Shown here piece by piece: positions 52,667-62,474 of a stretch of DNA of 64,000 nt. The notes beneath the pieces are model-generated. The model was not told where the DNA came from. It made no database searches and saw only the letters and a program-made list of their open reading frames with translations. Position 1 is the stretch's first letter. The number at the start of each line of letters is the position of its first letter. The position numbers and the translations under genes were made by a program. Source of the DNA: Tardiphaga sp. vice304 (GTDB lineage Bacteria; Pseudomonadota; Alphaproteobacteria; Rhizobiales; Xanthobacteraceae); NCBI RefSeq assembly GCF_007018905.1, contig NZ_CP041402.1, positions 2,840,001-2,904,000 on the forward strand, written 5' to 3'.

Positions 52667-54469
52667 TCAGCCGCGATGATGCACCTCCTGCAGTCCGTAG
52701 ACGTCGGTCGGGATGCCTGCCATCCTGGCCTTGAGCTGCAGCGACAGGAATTGCGAGTAGTGCCGCGACTGGTGCAGGTTGCCTCCGTGAAACCACAGGC
52801 CGGGCTGCTGGGTCGGCTTCCACATGTTACGCTGCTCTCCTTCCCACGGGCCGGGGTCTTTCGTCGTGTTGGAGCCGAGGCCCCAGACCTTGCCGACCTT
52901 GTCGGCGACTTCCTGCGAGATCAGGTCGGCGGCGAAACCGTTCATTGAACCGTAGCCGGTGGCGTAGACCACCAGATCGGCGGGCAGTTCGGTGTCGTCT
53001 GTCAGGATCACCGAATGCTCGGTCAACTTCTTCACATCGACGCCGCTCTTCAGCTTGATGCTGCCATCGGCGACAAGCTCGGAGGCGCCGACGTCGATGT
53101 AGTAGCCGGAGCCGCGGCGCAGATACTTCATGAACAGCCCGGACCCGTCATCGCCGAAGTCGAGCATGAAGCCGGCGGTCTCGAGGCGCTTGTAGAAATC
53201 CGCGTCGCGTTCGCGGATCGCATTGTAAACCGGGATCTGGAATTCGTGCAGGATCTTGTAGGGCAATGAGGCAAAGATCAAATCGGCCTTCGCCGTGGTC
53301 ATGCCGGAGCGCACCGCCTGTTCGGAGTAAAGCGGCGCCAGCCCGATTTCCATCAGCGAGTCCGATTTTACAATGTGAGTGGACGAGCGCTGCACCATGG
53401 TGACGTCGGCGCCGGCTTCCCAAAGTGCTGCACAGATGTCGTGGGCGGAATTGTTCGAGCCGATGACGACGGCCTTCTTGCCCTTGTAAGCGTCCGGCCC
53501 AGGGTGCTGCGACGAATGGTGCTGGTCGCCCTTGAAGACATCCATGCCCTCGAATTTCGGGATGTTGGGTTTGGCCGACATCCCGGTCGCCAGAATCAGC
53601 TGCTTCGGCTTCAGCACGATCTCGCGGCCGTCGCGCTCGACAATCACGGTCCATTCGCCCGCCGCTTCGTCGTACGTCGCCTTCTTGCAGGTGGTAGAGC
53701 TCCAATAGTTCAGCTCCATCACTTTGGTGTACATCTCCAGCCAGTCGCCGATCTTGTCCTTCGGCGAGAACACCGGCCAGTTCGGCGGGAATGGCAGATA
53801 GGGCAGGTGGTCGTACCAGACCGGATCGTGCAGGCAGAGCGACTTGTAGCGCTTGCGCCAGCTGTCGCCGGGGCGTTCGTTCTTCTCGATCACGATGGTC
53901 GGCACCTTGAGCTGGCGCAGCCGGGCTGCGAGCGCGATGCCGCCCTGGCCGCCGCCGATGATCAGGCAATAGGGCTGCCGCGAAATGCCGAGCTCGGCGG
54001 TCTCCTGCTCGCGCTCTTCCTTCCAGGTCTTGCGATCGCGGTCGACGCCGTGCTTGGCGCCCATCGGCCGGTCGAAGCCGACGGGCTCTTCATAGCCCTT
54101 GAGTTCGACCATGGTGGTCAGCAGCGTCCAGATCCGGCCTTCCTTCAGGCGGAGATGGCCGAAGCCGCGGGCGACCGCGGTCTCGAACTGGATCCAGCTC
54201 TCGATGATCCCGTCGGCCTCGGTTGCTGCCTCGCCATCGGCAATCTTCCATCCCGACGGTTTCGTGCCGGCAAGCCGCGCCTGCAGCATCGCGCGGACCT
54301 GATCCTTGCCCTCCATGGTCTTGATATTCCATGTGAAGCTGACGAGATCGCGCCAGTAGCAGTCGGTCTGGAACAGGTCGAGCGCGCGGTCGATGTCGCC
54401 GGCGGTCAGAGCGCTGTCCAGCGTCGCCAGCAGTTTGGAGACTTTTCCGTTCGGGGCCTTGTCGAGCAT
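52667..54469 (-). CDS. Flavin-containing monooxygenase with N-terminal SnoaL-like domain
   Basis: 600 residues. Residues 1-140 form an NTF2/SnoaL-like domain (LLATLDSALTAGDIDRALDL FQTDCYWRDLVSFTWNIKTM EG). An FAD-binding GxGxxG-type site follows (YCLIIGGGQGGIALAARLRQ), then RPGDSWRKRYKSLCLHDPVW, an NADP-binding site (AVVIGSNNSAHDICAALWEA), and LPADLVVYATGYGSMNGFAA near the C-terminus. It is a single-component class B-type monooxygenase; substrate unknown. The two-domain fusion is seen in rhizobial and actinobacterial relatives. Confidence 0.88.
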   Translation of the reverse strand: MLDKAPNGKVSKLLATLDSALTAGDIDRALDLFQTDCYWRDLVSFTWNIKTMEGKDQVRAMLQARLAGTKPSGWKIADGEAATEADGIIESWIQFETAVARGFGHLRLKEGRIWTLLTTMVELKGYEEPVGFDRPMGAKHGVDRDRKTWKEEREQETAELGISRQPYCLIIGGGQGGIALAARLRQLKVPTIVIEKNERPGDSWRKRYKSLCLHDPVWYDHLPYLPFPPNWPVFSPKDKIGDWLEMYTKVMELNYWSSTTCKKATYDEAAGEWTVIVERDGREIVLKPKQLILATGMSAKPNIPKFEGMDVFKGDQHHSSQHPGPDAYKGKKAVVIGSNNSAHDICAALWEAGADVTMVQRSSTHIVKSDSLMEIGLAPLYSEQAVRSGMTTAKADLIFASLPYKILHEFQIPVYNAIRERDADFYKRLETAGFMLDFGDDGSGLFMKYLRRGSGYYIDVGASELVADGSIKLKSGVDVKKLTEHSVILTDDTELPADLVVYATGYGSMNGFAADLISQEVADKVGKVWGLGSNTTKDPGPWEGEQRNMWKPTQQPGLWFHGGNLHQSRHYSQFLSLQLKARMAGIPTDVYGLQEVHHRG

Positions 54470-54682
54470 AATGATGTCCTCCCATGTGCCGATGGCGCCT
54501 TGTGGCGCGCTTGTCTGCGCTTCGCTGCATTGCAGCGAAGAAGCCGGCGACAGGTGAGTTCACCCCGCGCCGGGTCATTCCAGGAACAGCCAAGCGTAAC
54601 ACTTCACGCCGCAGAGGCGAGGCGGAAACGAGGAGGGCCGCAAAAAATTCGAAGGCGAAAAGGCGACGCGTGCCGCGGCCCA

Positions 54683-55180
54683 TCAGCCCCGCAACTGCTT
54701 CTCGAATTTCTTAATCAGCCGGTCGCGCTTGAGGCGCGACAGCCGCTGCATCCAGAACATGCCGTCGAGTTGGTCGATCTCGTGCTGGTGGCACACCGCG
54801 CGCAGGCCGTCGGATTCTTCGGTTTGTGATGCCCCGTCAAGGTCCTGATAGCGAATCCGCACGCGGGCGTGACGTTGGATGTCACCGTTGACGCCGGGCA
54901 TCGAGACGCTGCCCTCCTGATGCGTGATCATCTCCGGCGAGGTCCAGACGATTTCCGGATTGATGTAGCTGCGCGCGCCGGTGACCGCGTCGAGGTCGAG
55001 CACCACCACGCGCAGCGATACGCCGACATGCGGCGCGGTGATGCCGATGCCGGGCGCGGCATGCAGGGTGTCGAGAAGATCATTCGCCAGCTCGCGCAGT
55101 GCGCCGTCGAACGAGACGACGGACTGCGCGCGCAGCGACAGGCGGGCATCGGGGTAGCGCACGATCGGGCGGATGGTCAT
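54683..55180 (-). CDS. Peptide deformylase homologue missing two metal ligands
   Basis: 165 residues, normal length and fold pattern. The motif 1 region is GIGITAPHVGVSLRVVVLDL (GxGLAAPQ in active enzymes, Gln replaced by His51). Motif 2 is QEGSVSMPG, with Ser91 where the metal-binding Cys of EGCLSxPG should be. Motif 3 is CHQHEIDQLDGMFW, keeping His133 and Glu134 but with Gln137 in place of the second His of HExxH. Two of three metal ligands are thus lost. It is either catalytically dead, uses another metal arrangement, or has a new role. Confidence in the family is high, in deformylase activity low. Confidence 0.85.
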   Translation of the reverse strand: MTIRPIVRYPDARLSLRAQSVVSFDGALRELANDLLDTLHAAPGIGITAPHVGVSLRVVVLDLDAVTGARSYINPEIVWTSPEMITHQEGSVSMPGVNGDIQRHARVRIRYQDLDGASQTEESDGLRAVCHQHEIDQLDGMFWMQRLSRLKRDRLIKKFEKQLRG

Positions 55181-55238
55181 GAAGGCGGTCTACCGCTTCG
55201 ACCGCCGCGGCGCTAGCGGCCGCGGCGATAGCGTCGGT

Positions 55239-56243
55239 TCACTTAACCTCCATCTGCAGACCTTCCTTGTCGATGATGGTCTTGAATTTGGCAGTCTCGG
55301 CCTCGACGAAGGTCGAGAACTGCGCCGGTGTGCCGTAGTCGGACACGGCACCCATTGCCGCGATGGTTTTCTGGGTGTCGGCGCGGGCCAGCAGCACCTT
55401 GATCTCGCTGTTCAGCGAGTCGACGGCGGCCGAGGGTGTGCTCTTCGGATAGAACACGCCGAACCAGGAGGCGACGTCGAACTTGGCCAACTCGGGCGCC
55501 GTCTCGCGCATCGCCGGCACGTTCGGCGCCAGCGCGCTGCGCTCCGGCGTGGTGACGGCGAGGCCGGTGAGCTTGCCGTCGAGCACCTGCGGCAATGACG
55601 GGTAGAGGTTGTCGAACAGGATCTGGATGTCGCCGGCCAGCGCCGCCTGCAGCGCAGGTCCTGCGCCGCGGAACGGGACGTGCTGCATCTTCAGCCCGGT
55701 GAGCTGCAGCCACCACGCGCCGGTCAGATGCGGGCTCTGGCCGACGCCGGAGGAGCCGTAGTTCAGCTTGTCCGGATTGGCCTTGATATAGGCGATCAGC
55801 TCCGGGATGGTCTTGATCGGCACCGACGGGTGCGCGCAGACGATGTTCGGGATCCGGATCATGTTGCTGACCGGCTGCAACTGCTCGGCCTTGTAGCTGA
55901 GGTTTCTGAAGATGCTGTAGGCGATGGCGTTGGGGCCGGGATTGCCGACCAGGATGGTATGGCCGTCGCCCTTGAGGCGGGCCACTTCGGCGGTACCGAT
56001 GGTGCCGCCGCCGCCGGAGCGGTTTTCCACGACCACGGATTGCCCCCAGACGGGTTGCAGGTGCGCGGCCAGCAGGCGGCCCATCACGTCGGTCGAACCG
56101 CCGGCGGCCGCGGGGACGATGACGCGGACGGTTTCGGTGGGGCGCCATTCACCGGCGCCGAGGGAGCTGCGTGGCAGGATCGCGGCGGTTGACAGACCGG
56201 CAGCAGCGGACAGCACGCCGCGGCGCGTGATCAAGCGGGTCAT
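55239..56243 (-). CDS. Bug/TctC-type periplasmic solute-binding protein
   Basis: 334 residues. A twin-arginine-like signal (MTRLITRRGVLSAAAGLSTAA) precedes the mature part. Family motifs are VRVIVPAAAGGSTDVMGRLL, VVVENRSGGGGTIGTAEVAR, NYGSSGVGQSPHLTGAWWLQ, and VPFRGAGPALQAALAGDIQI. Such proteins capture carboxylates for tripartite tricarboxylate transporters, but no TctA/TctB genes are adjacent, making it an orphan Bug protein, common in this class. Ligand unknown. Confidence 0.88.
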   Translation of the reverse strand: MTRLITRRGVLSAAAGLSTAAILPRSSLGAGEWRPTETVRVIVPAAAGGSTDVMGRLLAAHLQPVWGQSVVVENRSGGGGTIGTAEVARLKGDGHTILVGNPGPNAIAYSIFRNLSYKAEQLQPVSNMIRIPNIVCAHPSVPIKTIPELIAYIKANPDKLNYGSSGVGQSPHLTGAWWLQLTGLKMQHVPFRGAGPALQAALAGDIQILFDNLYPSLPQVLDGKLTGLAVTTPERSALAPNVPAMRETAPELAKFDVASWFGVFYPKSTPSAAVDSLNSEIKVLLARADTQKTIAAMGAVSDYGTPAQFSTFVEAETAKFKTIIDKEGLQMEVK

Positions 56244-56425
56244 CGGTTTCTTCCCTGAACTTTGTCGTTATGACTTTTTGGTCTTGGTGCAAACCGTAGA
56301 GCGGCACGGCGAGATCGGCAAGACGCCCGTTGACGCGGGTAAAGCCACGTCACCGTGACGTCGCGGCACCATCCGGGACTGCCGCGAAGGCCACGCCATC
56401 CCCGCACGCCGCTTCCGCCATTGAC

Positions 56426-57067
56426 CTACTTGGAGGCGGATAGTCCGTGCATGAACAGATCGATGCTCGCTGTGGTGAAAGCCGCGACATCGAGTTGCTT
56501 GCGGCTTCCGAACAACAGCGCCCACAGGCTCAACAGCAAGGCCGGACTCATGACGATCTCGGTGAAGGACGTCGCCGGCGCCGCCCGAAATTCGCCGGCG
56601 GCAATGCCGGCCTGGATGATCTTCTGAAACTGGTCGATCGTCGGCTTGACGAATTCGTCGTAGTGCCGTTCGACGAGATCTGGAAACCTGGTCCCCTCCG
56701 CGATCAGGAAGCGAAGCGTCTCGCGCGATTCCCGGCTCTCGGCAATCCGTCCAAACACGAAGACCATTAGGTCATGCAGCCGGCGCGTGTAGGATCCCTG
56801 CAGTTTCGCGGCGTAGCTTTCAAAGTCAGGAAAGAAACCGAGAGAGGTGTGGCGGACCATCTCCTCGAAAACCCGCTCCTTGGTCTCGAAGTAAAAGTAG
56901 ATCGTTCCCTTGGTGACGCCAGCGCGCGTGGCGACATCTTCCAGCCGCGTCGAGCCGTAGCCATTCTTGACGAACTCCTCGAAGGCCGCATCCAGAATCT
57001 CGGAGGGGCGTTCGGCCTTGCGCCGCGCTCGCGTTTTCTTGATTTTAGCAGGCATCTCAATACTCAT
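56426..57067 (-). CDS. TetR/AcrR-family repressor of the RND operon
   Basis: 213 residues (ATG at 57067; a second at 57055). HTH: PSEILDAAFEEFVKNGYGST RLEDVATRAGVTKGTIYFYF ETKERVFEEMVR. The ligand domain is helical, with the C-terminus LLLSLWALLFGSRKQLDVAA. It is divergent from an RND efflux operon with a palindromic site in the 42-bp gap, the usual arrangement of a local repressor. Inducer unknown. Confidence 0.88.
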   Translation of the reverse strand: MSIEMPAKIKKTRARRKAERPSEILDAAFEEFVKNGYGSTRLEDVATRAGVTKGTIYFYFETKERVFEEMVRHTSLGFFPDFESYAAKLQGSYTRRLHDLMVFVFGRIAESRESRETLRFLIAEGTRFPDLVERHYDEFVKPTIDQFQKIIQAGIAAGEFRAAPATSFTEIVMSPALLLSLWALLFGSRKQLDVAAFTTASIDLFMHGLSASK

Positions 57068-57084
57068 TTCAAACTTGTTATATT

Positions 57085-57106
57085 ATTGACTTTCGAGTTA
57101 GTCAAT
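57085..57106. promoter_or_regulatory. TetR-type operator between repressor and efflux operon
   Basis: ATTGACT (57085-57091), 8-bp spacer, AGTCAAT (57100-57106): perfect 7-bp arms, of the TTGACT...AGTCAA type bound by AcrR-like repressors. It lies 4 bp before the adaptor start at 57110 and 18 bp before the repressor start, so one bound dimer could block both. Confidence 0.75.
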
Positions 57107-57109
57107 TAT

Positions 57110-58225
57110 ATGGATTTCAGACGAATTGTTGGAGCAGGTCGTCGCATGGTGCCGCGAGTCGTTTGGAACTGTCTTATGATGCCGCTCGCATTGTTCCTGG
57201 CAGCTTGCGAACCTGCCCGCACGCCAGCTCGTTCCCCTGCGATGGTGAAAAGCGAAGTCGTCCGGCCCCAGCCACGGCAGACGGTGATCCGGCTGACCGG
57301 GGACGTCCAGGCCCGCGTCAGCACCGAACTGTCGTTCCGCGTCAGCGGACGGGTCACCGAGCGACTGGTGGATGTCGGTGCCCACGTCAACGCCGGCGAT
57401 GTTCTGGCGCGGGTAGATCCTACCGAGCAAAAAGCCGATCTCGAAGGAGCGAAGGCCGCGGTCACGGCGGCCGAAGCGCAGCTGCGGGTCGCGACGGCGA
57501 CGTTTCAACGGCAGAAGACCCTGATGGCAAGTGGCTTCACCACGCGGGTCTCGTTCGATCAGGCGCAACAGGGGCTGCGGACCGCCGAGGGAACGCTTGA
57601 GGCCGCCAAGGCGCAGTTGGGGACCTCGACCGACGCGCTGACCTATACCGATCTGCGCGCCAGCGCGTCCGGAATCATTACGGCCCGCAATGTCGAAGTC
57701 GGGCAGGTCGCTCAATCCGCCCAGTCTGCCTACACGCTGGCCGAAGACGGCGCGCGCGACGCCGTATTCGATGTCTATGAGTCGATCTTCCTGCGCCCCG
57801 TGGACGGCGACACCATCACGGTGAATTTGCTGTCAGATCCTTCCGTCACGGCGCTCGCCCGCATTCGCGAGGTGTCGCCCACGGTCGATCCGAAGAATTC
57901 GACCGTCCGGGTCAAGATGTCGATTCAGAACCCGCCGCCAGCCATGACGCTGAACAGTCCGCTGAGCGGCGAGGGGCGAACCGTGCCCGCCGACAAGATC
58001 GTGGTGCCATGGAGCGCGCTCACGTCCGACGTGAACGGTCCTGCGGTCTGGGTCATCGATCCCAAGAGCCACGCCGTATCACTGCGAAGCATCGTGATTG
58101 AAACCTACGAGACCAACGCGTTCGTCGTCAGCGACGGCCTTGCGGCGGGCGAACGGGTGGTCATCGACGGCGGCAAACTGCTGCGGCCGGCGCAAATCAT
58201 TACATATGAAGGGGCTCAGGCATGA
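57110..58225 (+). CDS. RND efflux periplasmic adaptor lipoprotein 1
   Basis: 371 residues from the ATG at 57110; an internal ATG at 57146 is an alternative. Lipobox LALFLAAC (Cys33). The membrane-fusion protein layout is present: VSFRVSGRVTERLVDVGAHV NAGDVLARVDPTEQ (lipoyl half), a coiled-coil hairpin (EGAKAAVTAAEAQLRVATAT F), then IITARNVEVGQVAQSAQSAY and beta-barrel/membrane-proximal domains. It links the inner-membrane pump to an outer-membrane channel. Stop overlaps the next start by ATGA. Confidence 0.88.
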   Translation: MDFRRIVGAGRRMVPRVVWNCLMMPLALFLAACEPARTPARSPAMVKSEVVRPQPRQTVIRLTGDVQARVSTELSFRVSGRVTERLVDVGAHVNAGDVLARVDPTEQKADLEGAKAAVTAAEAQLRVATATFQRQKTLMASGFTTRVSFDQAQQGLRTAEGTLEAAKAQLGTSTDALTYTDLRASASGIITARNVEVGQVAQSAQSAYTLAEDGARDAVFDVYESIFLRPVDGDTITVNLLSDPSVTALARIREVSPTVDPKNSTVRVKMSIQNPPPAMTLNSPLSGEGRTVPADKIVVPWSALTSDVNGPAVWVIDPKSHAVSLRSIVIETYETNAFVVSDGLAAGERVVIDGGKLLRPAQIITYEGAQA

Positions 58226-59295
58226 CGGCGGCTCGACTGATCGGCGTGATCGCTCTTTGCGGCGCAATGGCCGGCTGCCAGGAAAAGCCCGCTGCGCCGG
58301 AGGCGATCCGGCCCGTGCTCTCCATGGTTGTCGAGCCGCTCGAAGCTGCGACGGTATCGGTCGTCGGCACGGTTCAACCCCAATTCAAGACCGACTACGG
58401 CTTTCGCATGCTGGGGCGGCTGATCTCCCGACCGGTCAATGTCGGCGATACGGTCGCGGCCGGTCAGATGCTCGCCTCGGTCGATGCATTTGCAGCGGAG
58501 TTTGCCGTGCGCTCGTCGCTGGCGGACCTGACGACGGCGCAGGGGAAGTTGGTCAATGCGGCTGCTACGGCCCAACGTCAGCGCACCCTGATCGAGACCG
58601 ACGCCACCACCAAGGCTACGCTCGACAGCGCCGATGAAAGCAATGCAGCCGCCGAGGCTTCCGTGATACGCGCGCAGTCGGCTGTGACGAAAGCCCGCGA
58701 ACAACTCAGCTACACCAAACTGAACGCCGAATATGGCGGCGTCGTCACCGCGGTGAGCGTCCAGGTCGGGCAGATTGTCAATCCCGGCCATACCGTCGTG
58801 ACCGTGGCCAGGCCCGACATCCGCGAGGCGGTCATCGATGTTTCCGACGATGTGGCGGGCGCGCTGCTGATCGGCATGCCGCTGACGGTCGCGTTGCAAT
58901 TGAACCCGCAAATCCGCGTTTCCGGCAAGGTGCGCGAAATCGCCCCGCAGGCCGATCAGGTTACCCGCGCACGCCGGATCCGCATCACGCTGGAGGCGCC
59001 GCCCGAAACGTTCAGGCTGGGCTCGACCATCACCACGCTGATCCCGGAGAAGAGGACGCGCGGCTTCCGGCTGCCGGCAACCGCGATACTGACCAGGGAC
59101 GGCAAATCAAGCGTCTGGCTGGTCGATCCGGCCACCAAGTCGGTCCATCTGCGTGACGTGCAGATCATCACGAACAATGACGGCTCGGTGGCCGTCACCA
59201 GCGGCATCGATGCCGGTGCGCGCGTCGTGACCGCTGGCGTTCATCATCTCAAGGAAGGCCAGAAAATCCGTCTGGAACAGGAAGCCTCGGCGTGA
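58222..59295 (+). CDS. RND efflux periplasmic adaptor lipoprotein 2
   Basis: 357 residues. Lipobox ALCGAMAGC (Cys19). Same family as the preceding gene but clearly diverged: FRMLGRLISRPVNVGDTVAA GQMLASVDAF, a hairpin (ATAQRQRTLIETDATTKATL), and YGGVVTAVSVQVGQIVNPGH. Overlaps adaptor 1 by ATGA and the pump gene by four bases, so all three are translationally coupled. Two adaptors for one pump suggest a hetero-oligomeric adaptor ring, as known for a few RND systems. Confidence 0.88.
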   Translation: MTAARLIGVIALCGAMAGCQEKPAAPEAIRPVLSMVVEPLEAATVSVVGTVQPQFKTDYGFRMLGRLISRPVNVGDTVAAGQMLASVDAFAAEFAVRSSLADLTTAQGKLVNAAATAQRQRTLIETDATTKATLDSADESNAAAEASVIRAQSAVTKAREQLSYTKLNAEYGGVVTAVSVQVGQIVNPGHTVVTVARPDIREAVIDVSDDVAGALLIGMPLTVALQLNPQIRVSGKVREIAPQADQVTRARRIRITLEAPPETFRLGSTITTLIPEKRTRGFRLPATAILTRDGKSSVWLVDPATKSVHLRDVQIITNNDGSVAVTSGIDAGARVVTAGVHHLKEGQKIRLEQEASA

Positions 59296-62200
59296 AAAAT
59301 TTCAATCTTTCCGACTGGGCTTTGCATCATCGCTCGCTGGTCTGGTACTTCATGATCGCGTTCATGGTGGCCGGGTTCTTCAGCTATTTGAACCTCGGGC
59401 GCGAGGAAGATCCGGCCTTCACCATCAAGACCATGGTGATCCAGGCCAGTTGGCCCGGCGCCTCGGCCGAGGACACCACGCGCCAGGTCACCGACCGCAT
59501 CGAGAAGAAGCTCGAGGAACTCGAGTCGCTCGAATACACCAAGAGCATCACGACGGCGGGCCAGACCACCGTTTTTGTCAATCTGCTGGCCACGACCAAG
59601 GCGCGCGACGTCAACCCGACATGGGTCCGCGTCCGGAACATGATCAACGACATCAAGGGGCAGTTTCCCGACGGCGTCGTCGGACCGGTCTTCAACGACC
59701 GCTTCGGCGACGTCTATGGCAACATCTATGCCTTCACCAGCGATGGCCTGACACAGCGCCAGTTGCGGGACCGAGTCGAGGAGGTTCGCGCCAAGGTGCT
59801 GCAGGTGCCGAACGTCGGACGCGTCGATATCGTCGGCGCCCAGGACGAAGTCATCTTTCTGGAATTCTCGACCCGCAAGATTGCGGCGCTCGGTCTCGAT
59901 CAGCGCTCGATCCTCACGTCGCTTCAGGCGCAGAATGCGGTCACGCCGTCGGGCGTGCTGCAGGCCGGTCCGGAGCGGATCAGTGTCCGGGTCAGCGGGC
60001 AGTTCACCTCGGAAGAAAGCCTGAAGGCGATCAATCTGCGGGTCAACGACCGGTTCTTTCCGCTGACCGATGTCGCCACCGTGCGCCGCGGCTATACCGA
60101 CCCGCCGACCTCGCTGTTCCGCTACAAGGGCGAGCCGGCGATCGGGCTGACGATCGGCATGAAGGCCGGTGCCAATCTGCTCGAGTTCGGCGAAGCCCTC
60201 AAAAAGGAAATGGCGAGAATCACCGGCGATCTCCCGGTCGGAGCCGAGGTGCATCTGGTTTCAGACCAGCCCCAGATCGTCGACGAGGCGGTCTCCGGCT
60301 TTACCCGCGCCTTGTTCGAGGCGATCGTGATCGTGCTGGCGATCAGCTTCATCAGTCTGGGCATGCGCGCCGGGCTTGTCGTCGCCATCTCGATCCCGCT
60401 GGTCCTCGCGATCACCTTTCTGGTTATGTCGTATACGGGCATCTCGCTGCAGCGGATTTCGTTGGGGGCGCTGATCATCGCGCTTGGTCTGCTGGTGGAC
60501 GACGCCATGATCGCCGTGGAAATGATGGTGGCGCGTCTGGAGGTCGGCGATACGCTCGCCAAGGCCGCGACCTACGTCTACACGTCCACCGCCTTTCCGA
60601 TGCTGACCGGCACGCTGGTGACCGTGGCCAGCTTCATTCCGATCGGCCTCAATGATAGCGCCGCCGGCGAATTCACGTTCACGCTGTTCGTCGTGATCGC
60701 GGTATCCCTCGTGACGTCGTGGATCGTCGCCGTGCTTTTCACGCCGTTGCTCGGCGTGACCATCCTGCCGGCCACCATGAAAAGCCACCACGAAAACAAG
60801 GGCCGGTTTGCAACCTGGTTCAGCCGGGCGCTGGCGCTGTGCATGCGTCGGCGATGGCTTACCATTGCGGTGACGATAGCGGCGTTCGCTCTGTCGGTGT
60901 TCAGCATGCGTTACGTTCAGAACCAGTTCTTTCCGTCGTCCGACCGCAACGAGCTGGTCGTCGACTGGAACCTGCCGCAAAACAGTTCGATCGCAGAGAC
61001 CAACGAGCAGATGGCCCGGTTCGAGCGGGAAGCGCTGAAGGAAAGTAGCGGTATCGATCACTGGTCAACCTACGTCGGACAGGGGGCACCACGTTTCCTG
61101 CTGTCTTTCGACGTGCAGCCGGCCGACACGTCGTTCGGCCAGATGGTGATCGTGACGAAGAGCCTCGCGGACCGAAACCGCTTGAGGGGCGAATTGCAGG
61201 CCTATCTGACGAAGACCTTTCCCGGCACCGACGCGTTCGTGAAGCTGCTCGATATCGGGCCGCCGGTCGGACGACCCGTGCAGTATCGCATGAGCGGTCC
61301 GGACATAGCCCGGGTCCGGGCCTACTCCCAGCAACTCGCCGGCATCATCTCGGGCAACCAGCACCTCGACAACGTCGTGTTCGACTGGATGGAGCCGGCG
61401 CGCGTCGTCAAGGTCGATGTGTTGCAGGACAAGGCACGCCAGCTCGGCGTTACCTCCGAGGATATCGCGACCACCCTGAACGGCATTGTCAATGGAACGT
61501 CGATCACCCAGGTGCGCGACGACATCTATCTGGTGAAGGTGCTGGGCCGCGCCAACGCAACGGAACGCGGTTCGATCGAAACACTGCGCAATCTGCAGCT
61601 GTCCGGCAACAGCGGCCAGTCCATCCCGCTCGCGGCAGTGGCGACGTTCCGCTATGAACTCGAGCAACCGACGATCTGGCGCCGATCACGGCTTCCGACC
61701 ATCACCTTGAAGGCCGGCATTCGCGACGACACGCAGCCCGCTACCGTGGTGACCCACCTCAAGGCGCCGATCTCTGAATTCTCCGCGAAACTCCCGGCCG
61801 GCTATTACGTCGCGGTGGGCGGTGCGGTCGAGGAGAGCGGCAAGTCGCAGGCGCCGATTCTGGCTGTGATCCCGATGATGCTGTTCACGATGGCGACCAT
61901 CCTGATGATGCAGTTGCAGAGCTTCCACCGCTTGTTCCTGGTGTTCGCGGTGGCGCCGCTCGCTCTGATCGGCGTCGTCGCCGCCCTGTTACCAAGCCGC
62001 GCGCCGCTGGGCTTCGTGGCCATCCTCGGCGTGCTGGCGCTGATCGGCATCCTGATCCGCAACTCGGTCATTCTGATCGTGCAGATCGAGCATCTCAGGG
62101 AAGAGGGCAAACCGCCCTGGGAAGCCGTCGTCGAAGCAACGGAGCATCGCATGCGGCCCATTCTGCTGACGGCAGCCGCCGCAAGCCTCGCGCTGATTCC

Positions 62201-62348
62201 GATCTCACGCGAGATCTTCTGGGGCCCGATGGCCTACGCCATGATGGGAGGCATCATCGTCGGAACGGTGCTGACGCTGCTGTTTCTGCCGGCGCTGTAC
62301 GTCGCCTGGTTTCGCATCAAGGCGCCGGACCAGAGCAAGCCCGCATGA
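59292..62348 (+). CDS. RND-family efflux permease
   Basis: 1018 residues, typical length, twelve transmembrane helices. FAYLNLGREEDPAFTIKTMV-like N-terminus (here FSYLNLGREEDPAFTIKTMV), porter domains with VDIVGAQDEVIFLEF, helix 4 with GALIIALGLLVDDAMIAVEM (proton-relay Asp pair), and the second half with HRLFLVFAVAPLALIGVVAA. The REEDPAF motif marks the HAE1/VexF-type branch. A proton-driven trimeric exporter. No outer-membrane factor follows; a shared TolC-like protein must serve. Confidence 0.92.
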   Translation: MKNFNLSDWALHHRSLVWYFMIAFMVAGFFSYLNLGREEDPAFTIKTMVIQASWPGASAEDTTRQVTDRIEKKLEELESLEYTKSITTAGQTTVFVNLLATTKARDVNPTWVRVRNMINDIKGQFPDGVVGPVFNDRFGDVYGNIYAFTSDGLTQRQLRDRVEEVRAKVLQVPNVGRVDIVGAQDEVIFLEFSTRKIAALGLDQRSILTSLQAQNAVTPSGVLQAGPERISVRVSGQFTSEESLKAINLRVNDRFFPLTDVATVRRGYTDPPTSLFRYKGEPAIGLTIGMKAGANLLEFGEALKKEMARITGDLPVGAEVHLVSDQPQIVDEAVSGFTRALFEAIVIVLAISFISLGMRAGLVVAISIPLVLAITFLVMSYTGISLQRISLGALIIALGLLVDDAMIAVEMMVARLEVGDTLAKAATYVYTSTAFPMLTGTLVTVASFIPIGLNDSAAGEFTFTLFVVIAVSLVTSWIVAVLFTPLLGVTILPATMKSHHENKGRFATWFSRALALCMRRRWLTIAVTIAAFALSVFSMRYVQNQFFPSSDRNELVVDWNLPQNSSIAETNEQMARFEREALKESSGIDHWSTYVGQGAPRFLLSFDVQPADTSFGQMVIVTKSLADRNRLRGELQAYLTKTFPGTDAFVKLLDIGPPVGRPVQYRMSGPDIARVRAYSQQLAGIISGNQHLDNVVFDWMEPARVVKVDVLQDKARQLGVTSEDIATTLNGIVNGTSITQVRDDIYLVKVLGRANATERGSIETLRNLQLSGNSGQSIPLAAVATFRYELEQPTIWRRSRLPTITLKAGIRDDTQPATVVTHLKAPISEFSAKLPAGYYVAVGGAVEESGKSQAPILAVIPMMLFTMATILMMQLQSFHRLFLVFAVAPLALIGVVAALLPSRAPLGFVAILGVLALIGILIRNSVILIVQIEHLREEGKPPWEAVVEATEHRMRPILLTAAAASLALIPISREIFWGPMAYAMMGGIIVGTVLTLLFLPALYVAWFRIKAPDQSKPA

Positions 62349-62474
62349 ATGGCGCGGCCGTTGAGATCAGCATGAACCGGGAATCACGGCTTGTGTCGGC
62401 CGGGACGATCGCAAGACCCCCGCGGGGATCTCGCTATCGTCAGCCATGTGGTCCGGGGAGATCCCCGGACGGGG

